Shown here: positions 46,576-58,491 of the stretch, piece by piece
How the letters are laid out: the number at the start of each line of letters is the position of its first letter
How positions within the stretch are numbered: position 1 is the stretch's first letter
Assembly (NCBI GenBank): GCA_951812925.1
Contig: OX638368.1
Location: forward strand, 162,178,492 to 162,242,491
Reading direction: 5' to 3'
DNA: 64,000 bases
Source of the DNA: Calliopum simillimum
Taxonomy: Eukaryota > Arthropoda > Insecta > Diptera > Lauxaniidae
Position numbers and translations under genes: made by a program
Notes under the pieces: model-generated
Databases searched by the model: none
Seen by the model: only the letters and a program-made list of their open reading frames with translations
What the model was told of the DNA's origin: nothing

Positions 46576-46774
46576 CTGTAAAATACTTCTAGTGTATCTC
46601 AAATTAATAATTCGCGGTCCAAAAAAGGGTGCCACATGTTTGAAAAATAACTTTTTTTTTTTTCGAAAAAGCCACACTTGCTGAGATTTTCCCATATATA
46701 AAGTTCGAGCTTTCACGATATTTGTTAGTACGGACATCCACCGCCAAATTCCGGTTTTTAGGTTGTACACCCAA

Positions 46775-49700
46775 TATTTGTAGCAGAAAACCGATTCATG
46801 GGCAAAAAAAAAAAACATTTTATGCCTTTACTTCACAGACAGATAACTTACAAAGTAAGAGTCTAATCGGAAAAATTTAAAGGATAGTTTGATAAGGAAG
46901 ATTATGGCTATTTTGCAATGTGCGTTGCTAGAAATTTTTACTATGACAGCATTATAATATTTTTTGTATGCTCCGATTGTAACATAGAAATTTGTGTTTT
47001 ATAGCAAGTTTTAAAAGACTTGTAAAATGAACGAAAATTAAAAAAAAAGTTTAGTAATTTTTCACGACTTTCGCTACAAAAATTATATGAGTTTTCTTTT
47101 CGTGTAGCTAATGACATGCCCAGTCATTCGTTATTAATGTTCTTCAGTTTTCTCATTTCTCTAAGCACCCTTTATGTTCCTGTACCCAGTACTTAATGGA
47201 ATAGTTTTCTAATAAAAATTTTGGGTTGTATTGGAGGAGCCACATCCAATTCTATAATTTTTCTTCTGTAGCTTATGTTTTTTAAAGAAACACTTTACAT
47301 TTTTTCTCCTGCATTGGAGTATCTCTCATTTAGTCCGTATGTGAACTTCTTTTGCCACCATCCTCCATATGGTTGACCTCACTTGCAAATCAAAAAGTTC
47401 ATGCCACATTTCGTTTTTGTTTTCTCTGAATCTGCAGCCGCAGTATTCACTTTTTTCACTTTTACTTTGTACTCGTAAGTTTTTAATTCGAAATTGTTTA
47501 TTTAAAATGCTGTATTATTTTCTTTTTCTGAAAATTTCCTTGGCAATTGTTTATGCAATATTGTGACTTTTGTTTTTATTACAAAAAATCCCCAAAGTAT
47601 TTCATCTAAATTTATAATGTGTAGGTTTTTGTATTTCCTGAGAAACTTTTGAAATTTTTGTTATTCTTTTGCTACACCGTAACAACTAACATCTGTAACA
47701 ATCTGTAGTGTGACAAATTGTACAACTCAATTAAGTTATTTTAGTAACTGAAACGGTCACATATTAAATCGGAACACTTTTCATAAAAGTTTTTTTTTTC
47801 AAATTAATTTGTGGTATAATTTTCCAGCAATTACTTTTTCAAATAAGAAAACCAAATGTACTTTTCCACTATCGCTGATTACCTAGGTTGGCATGTACAA
47901 AACACCACCATGTCATCCACATTTCGTTTACGTAAATGACATGATGAATTTTGTAGAAAATGTTGAAAAGTAAATTTAAATGCAAATAGAGATGTAATAT
48001 AAAGAAAATTAAATTTTTTTTCTGCGTTTTATCATTTGTATGAAAATTATATAGTATAGATCGTCTCTATACTAAGTCTGTTTTTCAAGATTTGAGATAT
48101 GTGATTACGAATAAACTCAATTCTGTTTTTAAAGTGGAAATCGGTGTTGTGCTTTTACTTTTACAATGAAAATAACCACTTTTTACCAGAGATATGGCTT
48201 CGTGGGACTTTTAAGACTAAAGTCTATAACATTTTTTGCTACAAATACTAAATAACACAAAACTAGAAAAAACTGACTTCATGCTTTTCATTTGTATAGG
48301 GCCAATATCATTGTTGAAGATTCTATTACAAAGCTCATTTCCATATTGTCAGGTGTTTCATCAGTCTATCGCAATATAAAATAAACTTCACGGGTTTATT
48401 TGATGGATGGTACCAAACAAAAAGAAATGATAAATAGAGTGTTACAAGAACCGCTCACATAAGAATTATTATATTGATCCTTTCGATTCGAGCGCCACCT
48501 AATAACGCTGAAGTCGATCCTTAGTGAACATGGGACATTTATTATGCAGAGAAGATAAATTAAAGCTATGAAATCATGTCTAAACTCTAAAGTTGAGTGT
48601 TAATTCCAAAAAGTGCAATATTCAACACTCGCAACTTTTAGCCAAATTTATCCCTTTTTCATTTGCTTGGGAGTCAAATTAGAATTTTACTTGAAAATCT
48701 ACTTAAATTGCTCTTGACATTTACGATGCAAATAAAAAATTTTACGATATTTTGTACGAAGACATTTTACAGAACAGAACACACACAGATATTCATACGC
48801 TGGACCACAAGGAAAAAACACAACCCTTGAAAGAAAAAACCCCGCATTCAATGACCCGAAACTACTCATGGTTCTTCTGTTTATTTCATACAAACTGATT
48901 GATTTCAAATTAAACTTATGAGTAAATTCAGTTGAAATGGATGTGGATGAGGATGAGGAATGAAAGGACCAATAATGCTTAAGTAGCCATAAAAATTGCT
49001 ACACATTTTAGTCGATTTCGTAGTAGTTGTGGAGTAAAAGTGCGCATTTTAATTAATTGATGACTTTTAGTTTTTATGGCTTCGTTAATTATCAGTGACA
49101 CCGACGCAGAATAGGATTCGCTATCGAGCAGATACTCAGGATATCAGATGTTACTAAAATAGTTCAAATACACATACGATACATGGGGGTAGCTACGAAT
49201 TTCGTTGACTGAACTTGACGTCACCAGCGTTGTCCTTAAGACAAAGAGGAGTTACATATGCATGATAGTAAAAGAATAAAAATTCTAAGGCGGCCATTAA
49301 AAAAGAAAATGCTACACTTTTACACCAAAAAATTATCATAGCTCATACATATGAAGATAAGTATACACATGTAGTTTTAGGCACACATACTTACTTTAAT
49401 TTTTTATTCGAGGCGGCTTATTTACGTATGTACATAGTTTAGTACTTTTTATGGCTGAGATTTAGTGCGCACTTTAAAAATTTATAGCAGCTAAACAAAG
49501 GCAAACAAACAGACATGTGTACAGTGTACACTCTCGTACTGCGGACATCTATCACTTACAACAATATTTAGTACACTGAATTTACGATTGCCTGCATGAC
49601 TGACTGACTGACTGGCAGCGTGGCGCTGACGTCTGCATGTCTGTCCGTCCGCGTACGCATTTGCTACGAAATAATAATCTTTATGACTTTGTAATATTTT

Positions 49701-50674
49701 TTCCATATCCTTTTGTTATACGGAACGATTGACAAAGTTTAATAAAGTTTTCGTTTTAATTACTGCCTTTAGATACTTAGATACTCGTACTCATAATTTC
49801 CTCCATACATACAAATGTTGAGATTTTTCTTCATGATTTTCTTTTTAATCTGTTGATATTCGTCTGTTGATATACCCGTCGTTTCGTTAAATTGTACAAT
49901 TTTACGATTATTGATGAAGCCGTGTGCATAAATCTCTCATATATTATGGCTAATATTAATATTCATCTGACGATAAGAAACGGTTCCGAGCCGCAATGAA
50001 TTGAACTGAACTGAACCGAAACAGATTGAAATAAATAAATTATTAGTTTTCCTGTTTGTGGAGGCCGTTCAAACACCAACATATGTGCATGTAACAGTGG
50101 TGACAGGCTGGGGGCGAATAAAACTGTGGACGCACAAAAGTTGGCGTTTTTAATTAAGTGATTCTCATTAAATATTAATCGATTCGTGTTGAAGACACTT
50201 GAATCTGATTTTGTGGCAGCCTTCCCAAAAAGTTATTAAGAAATAAAAGTCAATCTTTGTGTTCTACATTAAAATTTTATTGAACGATTAATGCATGAAT
50301 GCTAGCTATTTCAGGATTCTTCTTTCTTCGAGTTTTGATTACGCCAAAGCAACATCTTTGATTTTTACATAAAATATCTAACTCAAGCTAATGAATAGAA
50401 AATTGATTTTATAATTTCTTTGATAACAAATATACGTTGGATCTACATATATTAATATGAATAATTTATATCGTCATAAAAGTGGACATAAATTCTGTCT
50501 TTTGCCCACAATAATATTAATAGGATACTAGTAAAATTCATTATTGAACTTTACAAGTCTTTGCATGGTAGCAACAAGACATAATAGGCCAAAAAAACTT
50601 GTGATAGTGCTGATAAATATTTCCCTTAGTTCACAGCGTCAGGAAAAATGTTCGCAAGAGGATTATTTGTTTGA
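46775..50674. other. Unassigned stretch
   Basis: No gene, bounded element or palindrome was recognised in 3.9 kb, the longest such stretch of the window, so it may be host intergenic or intronic DNA. Simple features: (GACT)n near 49601-49613 and GTCTGTCCGTCCGCG near 49640. Confidence 0.4.
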
Positions 50675-51842
50675 TAACACATTCCAAAATCCAAAAAATT
50701 ATTAAAGTAGGCGTTAAATAAAAATACCCGTGTCTCGTAGTTTTTCTACAGCACGTCACATTTTTTTTTAATCGGTTTTTGAAGATTTTTATCCACTGTA
50801 CATGAAAAAACCAAAAATACCGCATTCTTGTGTCAAATCGATGAAATTTACCATATGATCCTTACATCTGAGGTGTATCATGTGTTCAGCAAACTTATGC
50901 AGGATATTGCGGGAAATATTTTTGTAGAAAATTTTAACCCTGTTTAACCCCCACATGTGAGTCATTTTTGCCTTTTCTTAAAAACAGGGGAATATTGAGT
51001 CAGTGTGTACTACAGAAATATTTGCTATAAAATTTCGATACTAGTTTAAAAATACTTAAATGTTGAAATTTGAGCCCGAAACCAAAAAAATCGTTAAAAT
51101 CAATTAGGACTATTCACATTGCATATTAATTACATCCCTGACGCGCTTACCTTAAGTTTTAAGAATTTTTCGTCTTTGAAATTTTTTAGAATATTTTTGC
51201 AAAATTCTTTAACCCATTATAGCTCAGTTTTAGAAAAAGAGTCAAAAAGACCCATAAAAAATATAATAGGTTAATGCATTCTAGGAAAATAATCCTTGTG
51301 TTATTTCGTTATGATCTTGTGAGAACGAGTTTTGTCCAAAATGTAGTTTTAGAGTTTTACAGTGGGGTGAAATGTGGAAAATATTTATTGTTAGAACTGC
51401 TTACTGATTTTAACGATTTTTTTGCTTTCGGGATAAAATTTTGCTTTTTTAGTGTCCAGCAACTAGTAGTGAAATTGTATAGCAAATATATAGTACATAC
51501 TGACTCAATATTCCCCTGGTTTAGGTGTCATTTTTGTACCTTTTTAAGAAAAGGGTAAAAATTACCCACATGTGAGGGTTGTACGGGGTTAAAATTTTCT
51601 ATAAAAATATTCCCCGCAATATCCTGCATAAGTTTGCTGAACACATGATACACCTCAGATGTAAGGATCATATAGTAAAATTCATCGAATGTGGTATTTT
51701 TGGTTTTTTCATGTACAGTGGATAAAAATCTTCAAAAACCGATTAAAACAAAAATGTGACGTGATGGAGAAAAACTACGAGACACGGGTATTTTTATTTA
51801 ACCCCTACTTTAAGAATTTTTTGGATTTTCTCATGTGTTTTT
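50675..51842. mobile_element. Palindromic element, shorter relative of 2855-4559
   Basis: The arms match the inner parts of the 2855-4559 palindrome (for example TACATCTGAGGTGTATCATG and ACCCCCACATGTG) but lack its outer 500 bp. The ends share ACACAT..AAAATCCAAAAAATT in inverted orientation. The centre is opened by a 534-bp element (50985-51518). Confidence 0.8.
50985..51518. mobile_element. CAGGGG-ended TIR element in the palindrome centre
   Basis: The inverted ends start CAGGGGAATATTGAGTCAG and continue with few differences for about 60 bp. CAGGG-type ends are common in hAT elements, but the expected 8-bp duplication is not visible, and one palindrome arm has about 22 extra bases next to it. 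It is non-coding. Confidence 0.65.
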
Positions 51843-52210
51843 TTTTTGTGCCGAACAGTGCAATCGTGCGACCGAAGAACGAAGTATGTATAGTATTCCG
51901 ACAGTGCGATGTTCTACTAAACACTGTTTTAACGTAATTGGGATGGGCCTGATGAGACACCCGATTTCTACAATAGAATATACGCACTGATGGGACCAGT
52001 TCATAAATTTCTCTAGAGCATATCCTACAGTAAATCTGTAAAAAAGGTTAACACACTGAGTGTTACAACGGTGTTCGAGAAAGTCAACAGAGGACACAAC
52101 ATACGCGTCGCCTATCAACTCTGTTTAGTAACTTCAGGACGGAGCCCTGGGGAACTCCAGCATTTAAAGTGAAACCGTCTACGACGAAACGTATTTTGGC
52201 CACGAATCTT
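51843..52210 (-). pseudogene. LINE reverse transcriptase remnant
   Basis: The minus strand from 52210 reads AKIRFVVDGFTLNAGVPQGS, the RT block before the catalytic box, then loses the catalytic region by deletion. After frame changes it reads ELVPSVRIF, HPNYVKTVFSRTSHCRNTI and SFFGRTIALF, matching the C-terminal ends of many insect LINE RTs. It is a different lineage from the LINE at 36-40 kb. Confidence 0.6.
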
Positions 52211-52342
52211 GAGATGACATTTGAAAGTACTAGTTTTTGGCTTAAGGTCCGCTTTAAATTATATCAATATCAATATCCAATACCCAAAAATTGCAAAAAA
52301 CGTGGTTTTTTGTTAGTTAAGGATGTTTCACATGAAAAAAAA

Positions 52343-52603
52343 AAGATATTGATATAAAGAAAATTGATTTTTTAATTGAACTTTTAGTCATATATTTGCA
52401 AAGATCGATTTACATATAAATCTATCAATGCATTTTTCTAACACATAATTATGACAAATCAAGGAACGGATTAAAAACACGGCTATAGTAACATATGTTA
52501 CATATATATGACTAAAAGTTCAATTAAAAAATCAATTTTCTATATATAAAATGTCATTAAGTAACACACTTAAAAATTCTTAAAAAGATATTGATATAAT
52601 TCA
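52343..52603. repeat. Inverted repeat able to form a long hairpin
   Basis: A 36-base arm at 52360-52395 (AAAATTGATTTTTTAATTGA...) has a perfect inverse at 52504-52539. AAGATATTGATATAA occurs outside both arms in direct orientation. Confidence 0.85.
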
Positions 52604-52821
52604 GAATGGGTTTTAAGGACCATAATTAGTACTTTTAAACACGATATTAAGCTTTATGGTCAAAACTATCCTGTCTGGTTATATAACTTTAAAAATAGCA
52701 TAAAAACGGTGTTATGTTAGGATATCTCAAAATCCTGACAAAGCGCAATTCCGGATTCGGGTTCAGCATCAAAAAGTACTACTACTATTTTTGTTTGTTG
52801 GTTTTAATAATTAAATTTTTT

Positions 52822-53050
52822 AGGTGCATAAAGTGAGCTATGCAGGTGTGACGAATTTCGATGTTTTTTGGTTGGGAATTTTGAGCTATTTTCGAGCTTT
52901 TCAACAGTAATTTCGAGCTCTCTGGGAAATTTTCCATTTTCCGGAAAAGCGGAAAAATTGTTCTGCATAGCTTGGTTTATTTTTTCAGCCAGACGAATCT
53001 GCGGGAAAAGATAGCGATGAAATCTTTTAACGCAGGAATTTCGAGCTACT
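52822..53050. repeat. Truncated copy of the 26463-27923 foldback element
   Basis: The left end AGGTGCATAAAGTGAGC and the following 210 bp match the left arm of the larger element, including the CAGACGAATCTGCGGGAAAAG box, and stop abruptly at TCGAGCTACT. The second arm is absent. Confidence 0.88.
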
Positions 53051-53327
53051 TTACAATATTGGTATCAATTGTATCAATAAAATAAAACCAAAATATTTAG
53101 GGGAAAAACTCAGTTTTGGCTACGCTGTGACACTTCGGAGTTGAGATATTTTTCAACAAAAAAATCATGTTTTGTTCAATTCGTTTTGGGTTCTCTTAAA
53201 CAAGTAATTATCAAAAAATTGTGTTTTGATTAAACTAAACGAAGTAAAGTTTTTTATTATAAATAATATTTGAGTAAATAAATAGAATTGAAAAATTTTC
53301 GGAAATATATAATTTGATATATCGATA

Positions 53328-53979
53328 CCTTAGAGCGCTATAGTCCTATCTCCAATTTTCCAATTGTTGGTTATTTAGGATTGGCTGCTATTTTGATATA
53401 ACGATACAAGCAATATTTTTACCTATAGTATATTTTAACATAGTTTAATGTTTTTAACCAATTTCATTAATTTCTAACGAAATTCCAGCCAATTTATAGT
53501 ATGCCATTACTTTACTATAGAATTCCACTACTATTGAAATAAACGACGTATTTAGTACATTTTTTGAATTTTTTCCATTAAAATGTCGTAAAAAGTCATG
53601 AAACGCGTAGAAAACACGAAAAAAACGATTTTTTTTTTTAATTTTTGGTTCCGAAAAACAAGAGTGGAGCCTTGGGTGTAACCAAATTTGTTCACTAAAA
53701 TGTCGCAAAAAGTCATAAAACGCGAAGAAAACGCGAAAAAGCGAAAAATTTTTTTTAAAAAATGTGAATTATTTGAATATTGAGTGGAGATAAGACAGTA
53801 GCGCTCTTGAAAAAATTACAGTTTGGAGATAGGATTTTTCTTAATTTTTGAATATTTTGGTATTTTAGTGGTATTTTGACATCACAGAGTTTTCCACACG
53901 GTAAAGAAGCCCACAATGATGCCTTAACTGTGAAAGTCTCAAAATCGCAAAAAGTGGAGATAGCTACAGCGCTCTAAGG
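53328..53979. mobile_element. TIR element ending CCTTAGAGCGC with palindromic 8-bp flank
   Basis: The ends CCTTAGAGCGCTATAG and the inverse of CCTTAGAGCGCTGTAG are flanked by TATCGATA on both sides. That octamer is its own inverse, so it could be a duplication or an extension of the TIR. Inside are two direct copies of about 60 bp with AAAATGTCGYAAAAAGTCAT. It is non-coding. Confidence 0.6.
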
Positions 53980-54133
53980 TATCGATATATATATATTGTA
54001 GAAATTTTAATATGTGATATAATCAAATGAAAAATTTCAGAAATTGACAAAATTCGATGAAAAAAAAAAAAAAAAAAACAAATACTATAAAACTTAGTGC
54101 CGTTTTTTTTTAATCTTACAGTACGTATTCCAT

Positions 54134-55640
54134 ACACACGGCGTGCTTGAACCAAGTTTAAATAAAAGTTTCTTGCATATGAGTTTTTTGACTGAATTAT
54201 GTTACGTAATAACTTCACGAATCAAATGATCCCAAAATTAAAAAAATCGAATGGGCCTTTTTTGAAATAAGGCTAGTCTTAAGCAATAACTATAAAAAGT
54301 TAATACAACACAAAATTAAAAATATTTGTAACATTTTGCAAACCAATTTTTCTATACCAATTTGAGGTCGCTGAACACGAGAAACGCATTTATTTTTTTT
54401 TTCCTTGGGGTCGTTCCTAAGTTATTCGATAATTTATAATTTCGCGGTTATAGCTTCATATACATCAATATACTTCTATGACGCCAAGTTCGATCAATTT
54501 TATTTTTCCACGCTTACAAAGAGTGATTAATGGCGCTCCTAACAAGTATACCAATAATTATGCTCCAAGCAAAATTGACTGAGTTATAGCAGGAAAAAGC
54601 TTGATATTTCAAAAATTTTTTAAATTTTTCACATCAACTTCAAATGAAACACTTTGTTTTTGGCACATATTTTTTTTTAAATAATTATTTTTAGAAATGT
54701 TATTTAATGGCGCATATAATTGCAAACATTTTAAGCCTATGTTGAGCAAAATCGAATGAAATTTTGAAAAGATATTAATGTTTTAGTGCAATAGGGATAT
54801 TTCGATTTCTTTCAAAAATTAATATTTTTGATACGATCCGCAATGTTTTTCTACATAGAATGATTAGAAGTTACTTAAATCATCTTTAAAGTGTTCAATA
54901 AGTGTAGTGTGTCCTATTTGGAGGCTGAAAAATTGGATCTGTCGACTCAGGCCGAACATTTCGAAAATTCTCACATCTTCCTTATTGCACTAAAGCCTTT
55001 ATATCTTTAGGAAATTTCATTCGATTTTCTCAACATAGGCTTAAAATGTTTGCAATTATATGCGCCATTAAATAACATTTCTAAAAATAATTATTTAAAA
55101 AAAATATGTGCCAAAAACAAAGTGTTTCATTTGAAGTTGATGTGAAAAATTTAAAAAAATTTTGAAACATCAAGCTTTTTCCTGCTTTAACTCAGTCAAT
55201 TTTGTTTGGAGCATAATTATTGGCATACTTGTTAGAAGAGCCATTAATCACTCTTTGTAAACGTGGAAAAATAAAATTGATCGAACTTGGCGTCATAGAA
55301 ATATATTCATGTATATGAAGCTATAACCTCGAAAATATAAATCATCGAATAACTTGGGAACGACCCCAAGGAAAAAAAAAATAAATGCGTTTTTCGTGTT
55401 CAGCGACCTCAAATTAGTTTAGAAAAATTGGTTTGCAAAATGTTACAAATATTTTTAATTTTGTGTTGTATTAACTTTTTATAGTTATTGCTTAAGACTA
55501 GCCTTATTTCAAAAAAGGCCCATTCGATTTTTTTAATTTTGGGATCATTTGATTCGTGAAGTTATTACGTAACATAATTCAGTCAAAAAACTCATATGCA
55601 AAAAACTTTTATTTAAACTTGGTTCAAGCACGCCGTGTAT
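54134..55640. mobile_element. Palindromic element, arms about 0.7 kb
   Basis: The ends are ACACGGCGTGCTTGAACC and its perfect inverse. The arms are about 95 percent alike by eye over some 700 bp (shared GGGTCGTTCC, AATTATTGGCATACTTGT and others) around a centre near 54890. The target duplication could not be fixed. Frames within it are artefacts. Confidence 0.85.
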
Positions 55641-57402
55641 AGCCGGGAACTGCAAATAACTTTTCCTACTTCGTGCTACAAATATTTTTTTTTTTTTTTT
55701 TAAAAATGCTTAAAATGAAAAATTTGCATGAAATATAAAATTTATGTTGAAAATTTTTTTTTTTTGTTTTTATTAACACAAATGGCCTCAAAAGTACAAA
55801 AACATTATTTCTACAACGTATATTTCAAAAACGTATATTTTAAAAATAAATTAAAAAATTGTTATGTATGGGGCTTAAGAAAATCGTCCTTAATACCTGG
55901 TTTTTAGCAAAACTATAAAGTTTACAACAAATCTGAGATCATTTTGGAGCGCACTGACCCCTAATTACTTAAAGTACCATCATCGATATCCAACCACTCT
56001 TTCTATTTTTGACCGTTGCTTGTATGGGCTCAACGCACTGTGCGACGGATAATTAAATGTTTTTTTTTCTCGGTGTTCAGGATATCCCAAAGAACAACTA
56101 TCTGCAAGAGTTTGAACTGAGCAGGCATGTTTAGATCAAACGCGCTATTTCACCGCAGTGGCTCTCCATAACTAGCCTATAATCTTTAGAATTGGAGGCC
56201 TCGCCTTTTTGAAATCTGACTGGACACAAGCAACCTTTCATTTGAATGAAAAAAATAATGAAGGATCTATTGGTATCTATTAGATACCGTAGAATAGCTC
56301 CCAACATGAGACGAAAGGAACAATAAAACTTTTTCCAAATTAAATAGTGTATTCCCCGGGAGTAGCTTACGTTACGATTCAGATTGTTTCGACAAAATGG
56401 CAAAATTTACTTTCTTCTTGCTTGGAGTCCTACATATAAGAATCTGAGCTCAGTTTTAGTTATTCATATTTTGCATACTAAAGTCCGTCTGGCGCTCACT
56501 CTATATGGGACGTTTTTTGCCTATTCCTGTTTCCTATTCCATGTTTTATTTTGTGTTGCATATACTACGTATAATATAAAAATTCCAATTAAAGAAACCA
56601 AAAAAAAAAAGCCATTGGAAAAATTAAAGCCCATCAAGTTTTAGATTTTATGCGTTCGACATGTATTAATTTACAAAAATATGACAAACAAGACAGTGTA
56701 AATATATAAATTGTTTTCATATGTATGTTAAACTGCTCTTGAATGACAAAAAAAAATTCCTGTTCCTAACGGATGTTGTGACATTTTAAAATTTTTAATG
56801 ACAACTTGCAATTTATGAATGAATCTTATTCGTTGTGTTCAGATGGCGCTTTAGTTGTTGCCAAAAATTTTTGAATGGATCGTAAACTCACAAAAAGTAA
56901 TTGACGTTAATATGTAATATGCATTTAAGACTAATAAAATATACTTACTCATATATTTTGTTGCCTCTAAATGAACGTTTTTTTTTTTTGTCGTTATAAT
57001 TATTTTATGTATCTATTGCTCACAATTGCCATTTAAATTAAGGGTCTTTAGATAGCTAGCAACAAGTTTTGATCTTCCCACAATTCGGTCTATCTGTGAA
57101 TCCCTTCGGGGCCAGAGAAATGGTGTGCATAATGCGCTGTTGATTGCACATTTAAATATTAATTTAATTACAAGCACGAGCAGGAACAGCAGCAGCAGCA
57201 CGAAATAACATAACAGTAAAATGTCCTTAGGGCCTTTTCCATTTGTGCTCATAGTGCCCATTGACACCTCAGCCAGCGCTGACACTAACACGCGTACTAA
57301 CTGAATAATTAAACAGTTCGATTGCACACGCTTAGTTTTGATGAGTTGCAATGCACATCCCTTAGAGTGGGAAAAGTTTAGGGTAAAATAAGCAAATGGA
57401 GC
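55641..57402. other. Mostly unassigned stretch
   Basis: No supported gene. 57050-57360 has balanced composition and a CAGCAGCAGCAG run; a 151-codon minus frame there overlaps the end of the adjacent hAT element and lacks motifs. AGATGGCGCTTTAG near 56841 resembles a CTCF core. Confidence 0.4.
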
Positions 57403-58483
57403 TAGGGTGACCAGATTTGAAATAAGAGAAAACTGTACATCGTGAAAAAAAAAAACAGTACAATTCAAAAAAAAAACAGTACACTTTTTTTTATTTAACT
57501 CATAACATTTATAAAAAACATTTTAATGAAAAACAAAATGTAGAAACAATATAAAAACACTGAAAACTATGAGAACATAACAAATAATAGTGCATTTTTT
57601 GCAAAAGGTACAACTCTGACATATTGTTTTCTTATGTGCTATTAAATTGTGTCCTTATGTGCCCCCTTAGATGTGGTTTAAGCACTTCTGAATATAAATA
57701 TTTTTTCTTTTAATAAAAACAAAAAAAAATTAATTAAATTAAATTAATTAAAAAAAATTAAAGTCTTATAAAACTCTCAAAAACTTATTAGTATTTATAG
57801 CTTTTTTGTATAAACTTCACAATTCCTTTTGTTTCCTCCACGGTTTTCAAAAAATTATTGAATTCAGTACAGTTATATCCGTAATTAGTTTTTATAATCA
57901 GTTCACTTTCTAAATTTTTCAGTAAAAGCCTATTTCGTTCCTTTCTCCAATATGACTACATTAAAATGAATATTCTTTCAGAGGCAGCATTTAAATGAGG
58001 TATAGAAAAAATAAAATTGCATACTTTTTCAAAATTCGGAAAGAAACAACTATTTAAAAAGTCTTTCCATTTTTCTTCAATTGGCTTTTCTTTTTGCTCA
58101 GTTTCAGAAAAAGTTTTCAAGTGAATGAGCTCATCAAAAAGTAAATCCATATCAATCCATATCAAAGGTTTATGCGTTTTTTCAAACCAAAATGAAAATG
58201 TTCTCCGCAGTGTTGTCAGAAAGTTTAATAATATACAGAGTGGTCAAGAAGTTATACAGAGTGATTCAAAATAAATTATTTTCATTAAAAATTCATTGCG
58301 TACGCCCATGAGCAAAATATATTTTTCAACACATAACAAGTTCTTAGAAAAAATAGTACAAAAAACAGGACACCATTGAAAAAACAGTACTTTTGGGTAC
58401 TGTTTTGGGTGTAGGTCATAAAACAGTACTTTTTTCAAAAAACGGTACATGTACTGTTTAAAACAGTACGTTTGGCAACCGTA
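57403..58483 (-). mobile_element. hAT element, internally deleted
   Basis: The ends TAGGGTGACCAGA and the inverse of TACGGTTGCCAAAC are imperfect TIRs. The flanking octamers AATGGAGC (57395-57402) and AGTGGAGC (58484-58491) match at 7 of 8 bases, as expected for an aged 8-bp hAT duplication. Several AACAGTAC motifs repeat near both ends. The interior retains only the transposase C-terminus. Confidence 0.75.
57788..58165 (-). pseudogene. hAT transposase dimerisation domain remnant
   Basis: The minus strand reads KWKDFLNSCFFPNFEKVCNF then FSIPHLNAASERIFILM, the hallmark of the hAT C-terminal dimerisation domain (usually SxPhSNAxxERxFS). A frameshift follows and the frame resumes as ERNRLLLKNLESELIIKTNY, ending at the stop at 57788. 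The BED finger and RNase H-like catalytic core are missing. Confidence 0.78.
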
Positions 58484-58491
58484 AGTGGAGC

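Larger units (their letters stand above)
43052..46693. mobile_element. 3.6-kb TIR element of unknown class nested in mariner C
   Basis: The ends start GGGGAAATCTCAGCAAGTG on the left and GGGAAAATCTCAGCAAGTG on the right (inverted), about 22 bp with one mismatch. The flanks are ATATAT on both sides; other mariner copies have (AT)4 here, so the duplication is probably 4 bp, though AT repeats make the length ambiguous. No transposase was recognised. About 2.8 kb of it is later insertions (43193-44760 and a Helitron-like segment). Confidence 0.78.
42332..46774 (-). mobile_element. Mariner element (copy C) carrying nested insertions
   Basis: The ends start TTGGGTGTACACCTTAAAAA on the left and the inverse TTGGGTGTACAACCTAAAAA on the right, with TA at 42330-42331 and 46775-46776. 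The 5' leader of the transposase gene is cut at CATATAT (43046-43051) and resumes at ATATATAAAG (46694), so 3.6 kb of foreign DNA sits between promoter-side end and gene. Confidence 0.92.

Noticed and set aside
57013..57468. 151-codon minus-strand frame with a hydrophobic middle
   Set aside because: Its start lies in the end of the hAT element and the rest has no domain or homologous pattern; probably chance.
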